Assembly (NCBI GenBank): GCA_015178975.1
Contig: WHVD01000081.1
Span: forward strand, 186,001 to 250,000
Origin: Hysterangium stoloniferum
Lineage: Eukaryota; Basidiomycota; Agaricomycetes; Hysterangiales; Hysterangiaceae
Direction of reading: 5' to 3'
DNA: 64,000 bases
Position numbers and translations under genes: made by a program. The notes below the pieces were generated by a model, which worked only from the letters and a program-made list of their open reading frames with translations, had not been told where the DNA came from and ran no database searches. This document shows positions 23,791 through 34,698 of the stretch, piece by piece (within the stretch, counting starts at the first letter, position 1; each line of letters opens with the position of its first letter).

Positions 23791-24530
23791 TACACATTGC
23801 TCTGGTATTCACGCTGCTCGGCGCCATCGTGTACTTCGCACACTCTTGTCTTCAAAACGCGCACGTCGAGGATGCCTACGCGGCTGATCAGGCACCGGAT
23901 GTGGATGACGGGAACGTCAATGGCGCCGACGCGGCTGATCATGAACCCACTGCGGATGACGGGAACGTCAAGGGCAGAGACGTGGCTGATTATGCACCCG
24001 CTGCGGATGACGGGAACGTTGAGGGCGCCGACACGGCTGATCACGCACCCACTGTGAATGACGATAACATCGAGGGCATTGACACCGCTGATCATGCACC
24101 CGCTGTGGATGGCGGGAATGCCGTGGGCACCGACGCGGCTGATCACACACCCATTGGGGATGACGGTAACGTCGAGGGTACCAATGCGGCTGATCGCCCA
24201 CCGGCTGTGGATGATGGTAGCGTCGAAGTCACCGACGCAGGTCCCAACTCTACCCCATGTATCTCGTGGGAAGACAAGGGAAAGGGAGTCAACCTTAGAG
24301 AGTATGGCCCCCTCATGCTGAATGGATTGTTGTTCACGGGATCATTCGCCCAGTGCATTGGGCAAGGTTTGTCCGACGTCGTACTTGACTTAATTTGAGC
24401 AGGACCCAATGCTGGGATGTTCCATCCCCTCCTCGTTCCCAAGGCAAATACCACCTTCCACCCCAAGTCACAAACTGCCGGTCATGATATTGTGGATGTG
24501 GATGACGTGGTAATTCGTACCGCATTAGAT
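23760..24530 (+). pseudogene. Acidic 17-residue tandem-repeat protein with membrane anchor
   Basis: An open frame begins right after the TAG acceptor at 23,759. Its first residues form a hydrophobic helix (ALIHIALVFTLLGAIVYFAH), followed by about seven 17-residue repeats of the form ADHAPxVDDGNVEGTDA (51-bp units, 23,880-24,235). Next come CISWEDKGKGVNLREYG and FTGSFAQCIGQ, an intron starting GTTTGT at about 24,367 and ending GAGCAG at 24,402, and an exon GPNAGMFHPLLVPKANTTFH to DIVDVDD. No ATG opens the frame; the start may lie in the preceding gene with a one-base lesion between. The structure (anchor plus acidic VNTR) suggests a surface or secreted protein. Family unknown. Partial copies are at 3.95-4.65 kb. 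Confidence 0.5.
23880..24235 (+). repeat. 51-bp coding minisatellite
   Basis: About seven units, each beginning GCTGATCA(C/T)GCACCC and containing GATGACGGGAACGT. Length is a multiple of three and the frame holds throughout; differences are mostly single substitutions. Confidence 0.9.
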
Positions 24531-24627
24531 CCGCTGTCTCTTGCAAGATTATTCCAGCCTTCGCGCAGACGGACGTTTGGGAACTCGTCTAGTAACTCCA
24601 TAAAGCGGCCCACGATTCACAACTTGT

Positions 24628-25210
24628 TCATAAAACAATAGCTTGGCTGAGAGTAACGAAACCTTTCAGTGATAAAGGATTGTCCTGCCGACTCGTTCCA
24701 AAGCGAGTCCACAAATATCCAGGTCCAATCTCAACTTCTGTGTCAGTAGTCGTTCCACTACCACCCCAGTCAAAGCTTGGGTTCCTATTGGATCCAGAGC
24801 GCTCTGGGACAATAAACACCTCTGGCGGATAGCGGCATGTCGCATGACCTCGTCACTGTGGAAATCAGGTATTGGGTGGGTGAATCATGATAATGATACA
24901 TTTCAATGAATAGATGACCCACAATTTCGCCCATCCAAATGGAAATCTGTTCTTTAGACAGCTGGATATGACAGATATAATCGTTCCCCTGTAGGCATAA
25001 GTCGTGGCCTAGTTCGTCGCAACCCCATTGCTCACGGAGCATTTTGTAAGCCCTCATTGCTCTCGTGATGTTGTCATTGCTCAGCTGAGAGTCGGGAATT
25101 GTTACTGCTGCTGAAGGGGAAACCGTAGGGGGTAATTCTGCAACGTCGGCCGTACGAGTTATGTTGTCCATTTCATAGGTATTTGACAGGGAATCGGTAG
25201 TGACGGGCAT
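24628..25210 (-). CDS. Hypothetical gene candidate, minus strand
   Basis: An ATG at 25,210 opens 141 codons (MPVTTDSLSNTYEMDN, then WGCDELGHDLCLQGNDYICH and SIWMGEIVGHLFIEMYHYHD). A second frame, one base off, continues as PERSGSNRNPSFDWGG and GPGYLWTRFGTSRQ to a stop at 24,628. A short intron or a frameshift near 24,850 could join them; I could not settle which. Composition looks protein-like and not repeat-derived. No family recognised. Confidence 0.4.
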
Positions 25211-25214
25211 GAGT

Positions 25215-25995
25215 ACGTCGTTATCAATACACGAAAAGTGATATCCCTCTGTTATAGGCCATTGGCCAACATGTGCATCTCACTACGATGAAAGTTATTC
25301 CAGCTGTGTTGCTGTGCTAGGCCTTTGGCACATCACAGCGCCCTTTTTTTGGTCCAAATGCTAGGCAAAATGCCGATACGAGATGATCCTTTTCGATCAG
25401 AAGAACAAGCAAATTTCTAATAGCAAAACTGAGGATAAGCACTTCAAACAAAGTATATATCAGGAGATTGTCAACTGTGTACAAACCCTAACTGGCTAGT
25501 ATAATAAGCTAAGCCCAGCTGTTTTTTGAAACTGTTTTTTTTTCGAGTCGGTGTGTACTAGCTATCTTGATCTAGGTGCTCTAAGACCGCTATATCACAT
25601 TCTGAATAACTTTAAATATTAAAAAATGTGATTTTTATATTTACAAGCCACGTTGCAAGTAAACAATAATATATAATTTAACTACCCAAATCAAAGTAAC
25701 AGGCACACTGGTATTATAGATAACCTCAGCGCTACACCCTGATAGTGCGGCGATGTCACTGACAACACCACAGCCCTTGAACTTCATGAAAACAGAGTCT
25801 TCCATCTGGCCGACACTATCTACCATATATTCTGTGCTATCATACCCTGGCAATTTGAACAGTAATAATATAAAAATATATAATGACGTTCACACTACTG
25901 CTTATCCGGTGACAGAGGATATAGCAACAATGCCGACTCTTTCATCACATCGGGTTCAGCGCAAGATATAAAATAAATAATGAAGAAATTATAAC
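25215..25995. other. No assigned gene
   Basis: AT-rich; only ORFs of 72 codons or fewer and no mobile-element signature. Confidence 0.45.
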
Positions 25996-25999
25996 TATC

Positions 26000-26583
26000 T
26001 TAGTAGAGAGCGTGAAAGGGAGGGATAGCATGGCGATGAGGAAGAGCTCGGAGTGGAGACGGTGGTCGGCCAAAAGTGAATGTGAAAGTAAAGGCAAAGG
26101 CAGGGACAAGGTAGTCAAAGTATGAGGGCGACTCGAAAGTGAAGTTGAAGTTAAGGGCGAGACGAAGGTGAGGGCGTGAAGGAAGACAGAGGGCAACCTT
26201 TGCGACTGAAACGTTACTATGGCTAATCGAGACAGTAACTGTCACCGCTTCGCTTAGCTCAAAACTATGGTGTTGTGCCTCCCACTCGTGGGTGCAATCT
26301 GTAAATGTGTACGCGCGAATGCCGCTGTCAAACAATTCGGACATAGCTTTGGGCACGTCGTCGGGTCCCCACTCCGCTGTAACTTGACACGCAGAATACA
26401 ATACGTGGTTGCAGCGGGATCAAGCAGAAGGAGGATGGATAGCAGGGGCGTAATCAAGAGCTGGGAAGAGCCGTAGCAGTGTCGGTTGGATATATTGGAT
26501 ATACGTGTTGTAGCCATAACATGCGTTGGCCCTAGAGCTCTACATAATGCATGATACTCCAGGAACAAAAACGATACGTTCAA
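26000..26583 (-). other. Possible frameshifted hypothetical gene
   Basis: The upstream minus-strand frame has a signal-like start (MATTRISNIS then QLLITPLLSILLLLDPAA). The downstream frame reads GPDDVPKAMSELFDSGIRAY and EAVTVTVSISHSNVSVAKVA before Phe/Thr/Pro-rich sequence. The two frames are offset near 26,390. Either an intron or an indel is needed. Function unknown. Confidence 0.3.
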
Positions 26584-26599
26584 TCTGTGGTATAATGGT

Positions 26600-26960
26600 A
26601 TATGGCCGGGCGAGACTCACCAGGTAGCCAATGCATGCACCCAGCCTCTCTCCCCAACTTAAATCCGCAGTTGAATGTAGTTCCATGGCCCTAGTTGTCA
26701 TTTCTCTTTCCGCCACGGTCGATCGCCTCCACGAAGACTTACAGACACCATTTGGAACAGCCATTATCCAGCATCGACATCCCCGTTCTTGTACCGGCAA
26801 TGTTTCAATAAATCGCGAAGAATCCGCAAATGTGTGGGCAAAAGCAGCTGATGGCGGTGCAGCCGCAGAAGGTCCCACAGCGGCCAGCCGGGCAGCAGAA
26901 TTTGCGGCGGCAGCATTACGCCGAGACTTAAGGGGAGGCGGGCAGAACGTAAGGCTGTAG
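26600..26960. other. Overlapping Ala-rich ORFs, strand unclear
   Basis: Plus (26,631-26,960) and minus (26,878-26,540) frames are both open for over 100 codons. The plus frame ends with an Ala-rich helix-like tail (AADGGAAAEGPTAASRAAEF), and the minus frame starts MGPSAAAPPSAAF. GC-rich composition makes both open by chance more likely. Confidence 0.25.
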
Positions 26961-27378
26961 AGATGTGGGGGAGACAGTCCATGATGCTGGTGGTAGTTTT
27001 GGCGCTGTCGTGATACTTGAAAGAGAGTCAGTGTAGTTTTTGATAAGTGCTAACGCAACTGCGTGGCTGGCTGAGATTCGGTTGGATGGCAGCAATATGT
27101 TGCGTAAAGGTACCGTACGTTATGGGTGGTTAAGTGTGAAAGATGTTTATCGATGCGTCAAAATACACCTAAAACTTCCTACCATGCTTGTTACAATGAG
27201 TAGTCGTTCAACTGCAGAGAGAAAGCAACGAGTGGTGAATGTGAACAGTTCCCATGGGCTACCCAAGGAGAAGAACAGGGCACAGTGAGCATTCTGACCA
27301 GAATAACGTTGAAATCACATACCAGTACATACCCAAGCGTGTATGAGGACGAGATGACGATGTCATCCATCATGTGAC

Positions 27379-27690
27379 TTAATGTTCACAGATGACGGGA
27401 TGTCTGATAGAACGCAGTGTCATGGAGAAGCGCGGCTGGAGTGACTCGGCCATTGGACGTGTTCCGGGTGAGGCAAATGAGATGGATAAAGTAAACACAC
27501 GCAGTACAAAAAGCTCAGCCTTGATGCCAGGTCGTCTATTTGGTCCAGTAGGCACGGTTGATTCAAGTATCATAAAGCCCAAATTGAGCTTACATCGTGG
27601 GCTCCCGTTAGTTAAGTAATAGATCTTGTTGTCAATGCGTGCGGCTTGAGCGGCACGCACAAGTCAGACCCCGGTTCGAATACCCGGTGC
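27379..27690. other. Short ORFs and a degenerate tRNA-like B box
   Basis: A 93-codon minus ORF overlaps plus-strand ORFs. Near 27,672 GGTTCGAATACCCGG resembles a tRNA B box with one extra base, with an A-box-like TTAGTTAAGTAATAG about 60 bp upstream. A 7-nt T loop with a paired stem cannot be drawn, so I do not call a tRNA. Confidence 0.2.
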
Positions 27691-27699
27691 GTTATTTGT

Positions 27700-28555
27700 A
27701 TACTTTGTACATTTTCCCTTGGACATAAAGCACAAATCTTAGAGATTTGTCTCGACCATAATAAGGGTGATTGTAGTCAATGTATAGCGGTACTGTCATG
27801 TCGGCGGTCGACTAAAATCGATACAGTTTGCACTTCTCAAAAGACTTGTGCCAAACTTGGAATTTTGTCGCGTAGGATTCCAGACTTCCAACCTGAACCA
27901 GTCATATCCGATGGCGAAATGCATGTCTCTTAGATTGATATAACATGAGTACTGCGAAAGGTATCAAGATAGAAAGAAGGAGAACGATCCATTTTTGTAA
28001 GGGAATGACCCGTTATTTACTCTATCATCCCAATTCGTCTTTTGAATAGATGTTTGGTATTTGTTATACTCCTGGATTTCTTGCTCGTGATTCCGAATCT
28101 CATCATCCGTAAAATGTATCGGACACTGAGTATCCTCATGCGCAAATTTGTCCTAAACGTTTGGGAGACAGAAGCGCTTGTCGAGACTCGTCATTCCGGC
28201 ACGGAACGGCAAAAGTGCTAGCTCCGTGCCAAGGGCATCGCACATGCGATGCTCCTCTCGTACTCCTGCACAATCTTCTGCTACTACGCGCTATGTATTC
28301 AAATTTAGTGTGAATTGAGCAACATTTAAGTGAGGTATTTGAGATGGACAGAAGGTGGGTAGCTCTGGTTGAATGTTGTTACATAAAGCACCCACTTTGT
28401 TGTTGCTCCCTTTGATTGAGAAGACTTTGACTTTGAAGAAAGATTGTTATTAACTTGGGTATATTAGTAAGGTTGAATATATGCCTTTTGGGAAAAGATT
28501 TTAGTTGATGGTACTTGGGCCGGTCAGTGTCAAGTGCATCTGACTACAGGACCTA
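27700..28555. other. No assigned gene
   Basis: No supported ORF, repeat array or transposon end seen. Confidence 0.45.
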
Positions 28556-28557
28556 CT

Positions 28558-28930
28558 GTGTCACGTGATACGGGGGTTATTTTTCTTAAAACATTTATAT
28601 ACCGCATCGCAACCCGTTTTGACTCCAGCTGAATCCAAATGTGACATTAGTTTCTTGCCAAAAGTTCTCGATCGTGAGATATCAAACTTGCCGACTTTGA
28701 TTGTCCGCAGCTGTAGTACAGGCGCTTTACCACGGTTACAACTCTACTCCACACAAGTCGGTCCAGCAAAAACATGTGGCATCAGCATGTGCAATGATTC
28801 CTGTATGGATACACTGATTTGCCACAGATGGAAGATAGTAGATGGAACTTGATGATAGAACATAGAACGTGGCAGCGTAAGCATGAAGTGATGGCAATTC
28901 GTTATCAGATGGAAGTTGTTTGGCAGTCAA
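28558..28930 (+). repeat. Duplicated block R1, copy 1
   Basis: Starts TGTCACGTGATACGGGGGTT. Contains TTACCACGGTTACAACTCTA and ACTGATTTGCCACAGATGGA. Near-identical to 41,870-42,240 in direct orientation; its 3' part also occurs at 38,990-39,170 and 44,250-44,420. The 95-codon frame is shared with the 41.9-kb copy (PVLTPAESK, SFLPKVLD, EISNLPTLIVR), so it may be an old exon. Confidence 0.75.
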
Positions 28931-29289
28931 GTAAGTCCCTTTAATGATCGAAAACTTCCAGTGTCTTCTCCTTACTCCTTCCCATCTAAGACTAGGGCGG
29001 TTACCCGCCCGATTCAAAGTCCGCCACCACGTCTGCTCCCGTTACAGATGGGGAGTAGTAGACTTTTCGCGATCGCAAGTCTTCAACAGCTGTCTTATCT
29101 ACCCGTCGTCATCTTCGTTGTCTTCAAAAAGGCTGATATTAGAAGCCACACACCCGTCCGCCGCGCTTTTCAGCCATCCCCAATTCCTCCAAACAATGCA
29201 TCCAAACCGACCACGATGACACCCTCTTCACAATAATCAAGAGCAGCTCCTCACCATCATATACTCCGGAGAATCGCACGGCGACGTTG

Positions 29290-30620
29290 TAACATTTCGA
29301 AACATTCGCGTCTCACCTTTTAGAAGAAGCGAACAGTTCGAATCATCCGTATCACGCTCGTTCTCACAGATCGCCGCGGACTTTCGGACATCCACGTCCC
29401 CCGCACACGGACCCCTGTTACCCAACTCCAAAATTTTCAAGGTCCTTTAAAGTCAACCCAATCAAAATTTGGTGCGGCCGTTCCAACACCGTCAGAACCA
29501 TCTCCACAGTCACCGAAGAAGGCTGCAAGTACTAAGCGTCACGGCCCTTCATCACCTAAACGCGCCCGACTTCGTCCTGCAGAGGCAAAACGTGCGGTGT
29601 ATGCTCCCGATTATGACGCTGACGATGAAAAGATCCTATCAGCGCGAATAGAGCCTCGCCAGGCCATCCCCGACCCGGATGCCAATGTGTTCTTGAATAA
29701 TGGCATGGACGTAGACACAGAATTTACACCTCGTTCGATCCAGAAGTAGGGAAGCACAGGTCCATCATCTTCAAATGACAAAGTCTCATTAAAACCTCTG
29801 GAAATCCTCCCTAGCCAAGAGGCTGAAGTAGAATTGCTTATTAACCTCGATAACCTCGATAATGATTCAAGTGCCGCATCCGATGAGACAAATCCCCTGC
29901 CAGCAGCCTCTGCACAGCCGTCCCATCTAAAGCGCGTGTAATTATTATCATCGCTGGTATCAAAGCTAACGCCGAGACTCAGGGTGTAACGCAGGCGCAG
30001 CAGGAATGAAATTGTCACTGTTAGGTTTAACGGATGATGGTAGTGACTTTTCTGATGTGTCCACGATGGAAAGTCCTGAGTCGGATACCATTGTCAAAGG
30101 GTTAAACGCTAGGTGAGTTTTTCTGTTCATCTTTTATAAACAAAAAGCGTGCGGTTCTAACGAGCAAATACTACACAGACTGTCGTCTCCCACATCCCTC
30201 CATACCAGCACATCCAATGAAGTAAATACAAGACGGTCCATGCGCCATCCCACCAACCGAGGTGTGAAAGTACAATCAATTATTCCGTGACAACTCCCCC
30301 GGCCCATCCACACCTAGAATCACATTCAAACCCAAACCCCAAAGCAACGTCACATGCCCGCTAGACATGTTCCTCGCAGACGATCGTCGCGGAGAAGCCC
30401 GCAAGGCCGGTGTCGAAGGAAAATGCGATACAGTGGCGTGGACGGCTGAGGCGTCAGTCTCGGATGGGTCGGATATTTCGCTTCTGCGGAGAGAAAGTGT
30501 GGAGATGATAGAATGCATCCAAGCTCGATGTTTCTCTTTGAATCGCCCTTTAAATTCTTGGCAAGGCTGTCCTTGCTGTCTAAATGCTCCTCTGGATCTT
30601 GGCAAGTCCACCGCTCTTTT
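29290..30620 (+). pseudogene. Unknown charged protein gene (blocks R2 and R3), copy 1
   Basis: The main frame from 29,489 reads PSEPSPQSPKKAAST, SPKRARLRPAEAKRAV and DYDADDEKI, a basic Ser/Pro-rich part followed by an acidic part. TAG at 29,747-29,749 fits a former CAG. The frame ends at TAA 29,939. A frame change leads to KANAETQGVTQAQQE, LGLTDDGSD and a GTGAGT donor at 30,113. After an ACACAG acceptor near 30,179, block R3 reads TPRITFKPKP, SNVTCPLD and SDISLLRRESVEMIEC. Copies: R2 at 43,150-42,300 minus and 47,930-48,180 plus; R3 at 38,600-38,270 minus. The charge pattern suggests a nuclear protein, but no family is recognised. Confidence 0.5.
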
Positions 30621-30740
30621 CTGAATGCTTCTTTAAATCCTTGGAAAGCCCACGCCACTCCTCTCTAAATGCCTTTTAAAATCTTGGCAAGCTCATAGCT
30701 CCTTTCTAAACGTAACTTTATTTTCTCGGCAAACTCATTC
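30540..30740 (+). repeat. About 45-bp degenerate tandem repeat
   Basis: Four to five units built on TCTTGGCAAG(C/T) plus CTTTCTAAATGC-like sequence, starting inside the 3' end of the R3 frame. Confidence 0.6.
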
Positions 30741-30744
30741 CTTC

Positions 30745-31500
30745 CTGAGTTGAGCACAACATCTAGGTAATTGTGTGGTGTACCCTGATGAGGAGTCCCG
30801 AGATGAATGATACCTTTAGTGACATTATAAATTTGATGGAAATGGTTGAGATGGGCCTGTCAAAAATCTTAGCGCTATGATGTGTGATGGGATCGAGATA
30901 GCTTTTAGGAATTTCAGTGTGACCCCTAGGGTCTCAGAAATTTGATTCCTGTGTTCATTATAACTGTCGTAGCAAAAACTCAAGATCCTCCCCTGCCCTA
31001 TCAGAAGGCAAAAAATTGCGCAGCTATATTCTGCCCTTGTGTCCTACAGGACTTTACTGGATGTCCATCTACGCTGTGAATGAAAATGATGCTACCGTCA
31101 GACGTTATAACCACTTCAAATGGTGAACCGAAGTATTGCTATAAACACTCTATATTTGATTGTTTAGGATTGGTTATCGTTAGAATGCCGAAATCTTTCG
31201 GATGAGATGTATTTGTAGTCATAGCGGGAGTCGGGCTAAAGGCGGTTCCAAAGAAAATTTAGGACGTCTCAAGGCAAATCGAGGGTGGCGGGAGGGGGAA
31301 ATGACTTTCCAGATATATGCGCTGATGTAGAGTATTAGCCCCAAGAGATAAGAACTCCCTCGAGTCCGGATTTTAGATTCATCTTACTGTGACTCGTGCA
31401 GTACAGCCTCTGCGCACCATGACTTGGGCATTATATCAGATAATGGGATTCACAATAATGAAGAAGTAAGTTTTGATTGCTTATCCTGAAAATTGCAAAA
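30745..31500. other. No assigned gene
   Basis: No supported ORF or repeat identified. Confidence 0.4.
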
Positions 31501-31509
31501 CCATTGTGT

Positions 31510-32150
31510 CCTGTGCCCGCGCATCACAATTCTGACATTTCGGACTGTATGGGATTACATGTGGCATCTACCATGTGACTGCATATCAGGAGTGGCAATG
31601 CCGAAGCAGTTGCGGTTACGGTTGCAGGTGTAGGTGTAGTGGGGATGTTGGTGTCAATGAAAATCATGAGATGTTCCACATCGCCACGTTTGTTGCAGTA
31701 TAAATGAAGGAGTGTAGGCCTAAATGAGGTGGGTATATGCGTTCTGGAGAGACACCAGACTTGAATATTTGTGTTGGTGGTAATCAATGGTGGGGTCAGT
31801 GCTGTTACAGAGTGAGTTTTAATTTTGGTGTTCTAATAAATGACATAGCCTAGCCCAGCGTGGTCTCATCACTCAGTGTGTTCAGCATCTGTACATTCCC
31901 ATCCCCTAACTGCAAAATACCACCCTCCCATCAACCTCGGACTCTTCGGAACTTGTTTCATGACATACTGTGATGGACGGTGACAGTGGTGGATGGTGGC
32001 AGCGGTGGATGCCAGTGAAGGTGGCAGTGGGAGTGGTGGCAATGATGGCAGGGATAATTGTGATGGGTGGTGACGGATGATGGTGGTGGTTGGTGGTGGA
32101 ATAAGAGCGCGTAGGAGTGCCCGGTGGCCTGCTTTGCAGTGTATTAGTGG
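31510..32150 (-). repeat. Duplicated block S, copy 1 (inverted)
   Basis: Matches the reverse complement of 37,490-38,010 and 47,280-47,720. Shared words include ATGATCTTCATTGACCCCAA and CACCATCACC-rich stretches. It carries GGTGGTGG-type trinucleotide runs at 31,975-32,100. Confidence 0.75.
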
Positions 32151-33265
32151 ATGGAATTCAATGTATTCAGTATTTTAATGAATTGGTTTGAAGAGTAATT
32201 TGTGCTGGAATTATGTGCAAAAATACACAAAAAGTGACACTGGTCCTACTTAGATTCAGTGTCTTAAATGCATCATCCAACAACCGCTTAATGGCTTCAG
32301 TGTTTTAATACTGTTATAAAGTGTTCAGACCTTAGATAAACTCCCTAGAGTACTTCCTTTAAGTTCACTAACGTCGTAAAGTGGAACATCGTTGGACACG
32401 CCGAAACTGCTATCCCTTGACAGACCCTAGTAGTAGTGGCGCCGTCACCAAATATATTAGCAGTTCAAGAATGTATAGCATCAATTTACCATAGTTCTAC
32501 TACAATGTCAATTGGGATCATCTGTTAAAGACTTACTATTGTAGTAACAAAAGGTTCAGTCATTTCCTCGGATGGTTAGCCGTGAACATATATCCTGCCG
32601 GAGCCCAATCTCAAGAACCTCGAATGTTCACTTGGAGTCGTCCGACCTTCATGGAGACGCGAACGTTCCCGCCTAACGAAGGAGTCTAGTTATCCATTCT
32701 GAGTGAACAAATCATATGCAGTGAATAGCTGTCGAGGGTGAAGCTTCCCCTTCAATCAAGTGCTTACGACTGCGAGGTTGATACGACTATTATATTTGCG
32801 CTTAATAATTACTGTGATGGGAATGGGATACAATGGTACTGCATTTGAGGACTGATTTACACCCCCTGGACCATCTACTGTATTCTTCCCAGGTCTGACT
32901 AGCTTCAGATTCATTTACGTGTATGATTCTACACTATTTTGAGTGAACGGGTGCCTTAAAAATAAATATATACAAATACTCTTGCGGCTCTACTAATATC
33001 CTGAATACATCTATAGAAAAATTAGTCGACATATGAACTGTACCCAACGGTTTGTTTAGGTTTTATTTTCCTTCTTCAACGGTGAGAAATATTTTTAATT
33101 GCATGGTCACTCAAAATATTCAGCAGATAACCCCCTTACATGACTGCACCAAGGCCTTCGAGTCTTTCACCAGAGATTTCCTCACACCCCTCTGCGGAAT
33201 GGGTGGGGATTCCTCCTTCACAAGGTGCCCTCGAATAAAATCTCCTGTGTAGTTTCCATCTCCGA
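32150..33265. repeat. Duplicated block T, copy 1
   Basis: Reverse-complement relative of 46,340-47,230; for example ATGCATCATCCAACAACCGC here against GCGGTTGTTGGATGATGCAT there. No coding frame is supported. Confidence 0.65.
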
Positions 33266-33270
33266 CATCC

Positions 33271-33703
33271 TTAATCAAAGAATCTCCAATACTGTGTACT
33301 GCCCCTCGGAAAGTAGTGACCTCGAAATTGTTCATCGTATTCATCGCGTGACATGATGAGTTTAATTCTCGCAGATCGAGAAAGAAGCGACAAACGAGAA
33401 GGATGGATATGCTGCCTATGGCTAATCAGTAAACAACTAATGAGGGCTGAAATGGTACCCACTATCAACTGATGTAAGTCAAGGGACATTTTCAGGCCCA
33501 TCCCACCACACACCTCTAATGGTGCATCTGCTAAATCAATGGTGACACCAAATATGAACTGAAGTAGTGATGAATATCGGGTGATGATGTACAGCACAGA
33601 TGCTAGTCTGATCCTACTCTTCCATACAAACTCGACTTCTGCTGGGAAGGTCAAGATTGTATCATAAATAAACAAAGCTGAGATGCCCATCTATAAATAT
33701 GGT
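33271..33703 (-). pseudogene. DUF6533 membrane-protein relic, copy 1
   Basis: The minus frame opens with SALFIYDTILTFPAEVEFVW and continues SRIRLASVLYIITRYSSLLQ, which is the N-terminal signature of basidiomycete DUF6533 multi-pass membrane proteins (YDxxLTFxxEVxxIW, then KxLYLxxRY). About 40 more residues follow, through MGLKMSLDLHQLI. The middle helices present at 45.05-45.98 kb in copy 2 are missing, so the frame jumps straight to sequence matching 45,990-46,260. The 5' side is cut by a solo LTR at 33,704. The role of these proteins is unknown. Confidence 0.8.
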
Positions 33704-34266
33704 TGTTAAGTGCCGTGTCGGGAACTTATTCTGGAACTATCGGAAAGTCACCGGGAAGTCGGAAACTCGTGGATAGGGTCAGGACGTCGGCTTCAGCTTA
33801 TGTGCTGCGCCTCTACGCAAACGCTCAATGTCCTTAATTTCAGAAGTAAAACTTACGACGGAAGATATGGATATTCAGAGTTCCGAAGAGTTCCGAATAT
33901 CGAGCGTACAGAAAGACGGGAAAGGAATAAGAAACTAAGTCGATATGAGATCTAAGGTAAAGTACAAATTTGCGGAAACTAATATAAGTCTACTCGTTAT
34001 TGTACTACAAACTAAGACCATAATAAGACAGAAACGGAAATGTTCTTAAAACAGAAATACAATAAGACATATTAGGGAGACAATATTCCGAAACGGGAAT
34101 ACAACAACAAACGAGTGAATACTTGTCAACGGACAAATTACCAAATGCGGAACAAGGGAAGAATGCGGATGATACGGTAACTATGATGTTCCGTAGTCAG
34201 AGATCGGAAGTCGGAAGTCGGAGATCGGAAGTCGGATATTGAAACATCCGGGAACAGGTCGTAACA
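33704..34266 (+). mobile_element. Solo LTR, family D, copy 1
   Basis: 563 bp, TGTTAAGTGCCG...GTCGTAACA, flanked by ATGGT at 33,699-33,703 and 34,267-34,271. Contains the shared core GGCTTCAGCTTATGTGCTGC at 33,789 and a TCGGAAG/TCGGAG tandem at 34,200-34,235. Relative: 54,286-54,828 minus. Confidence 0.93.
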
Positions 34267-34371
34267 ATGGTCAACAATGTTGAAACAGTTGAATAACCCT
34301 TTGCAGAACACCCCTGTGAGTGTGATTGGAAAGTAAACACTAAGGAGACTTTCCCACACCCACAGTGGACT

Positions 34372-34402
34372 ATACTACTAGGTGCTTATCTAAGCACCTA
34401 TA
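34372..34402. other. Strong inverted repeat
   Basis: TAGGTGCTTATCTAAGCACCTA is nearly a perfect palindrome (9-bp arms). A second inverted pair TGTTAGAG/CTCTAACA lies at 34,503-34,532. This 34,272-34,535 stretch is absent from the paralogous locus near 44.73 kb, so it may be a small non-autonomous element or its remnant. Confidence 0.4.
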
Positions 34403-34698
34403 CAGGAGGTACTGACCTAAGGTAACTCACTCAATACTGTACCTATAGTGCTGGGAAAAATACTACAAATATCAGAAAAATATGGAGATCATAATAGACT
34501 ATGTTAGAGCTGTAGTATCATACTCTAACAAACAACTGCGACTTCATGTTGACAGACCTAGTGTTGCCAAATCGGTCTAAGTCCAAAGCTGACTGCAAAC
34601 ATATGGTCAGTGTTGTGTGCCATGAAATGGCCTAAGTAGTTACTTTAGAGTTGCTGCTTGAATATCTGCCACGGATGCCATGTGATATTTTGGCAAGT

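Noticed and set aside
27600..27690. tRNA or tRNA-derived SINE at a GGTTCGAAT box
   Set aside because: The T stem cannot pair around a 7-nt loop, no matching acceptor arms exist, and there is no tail or second copy in the window.
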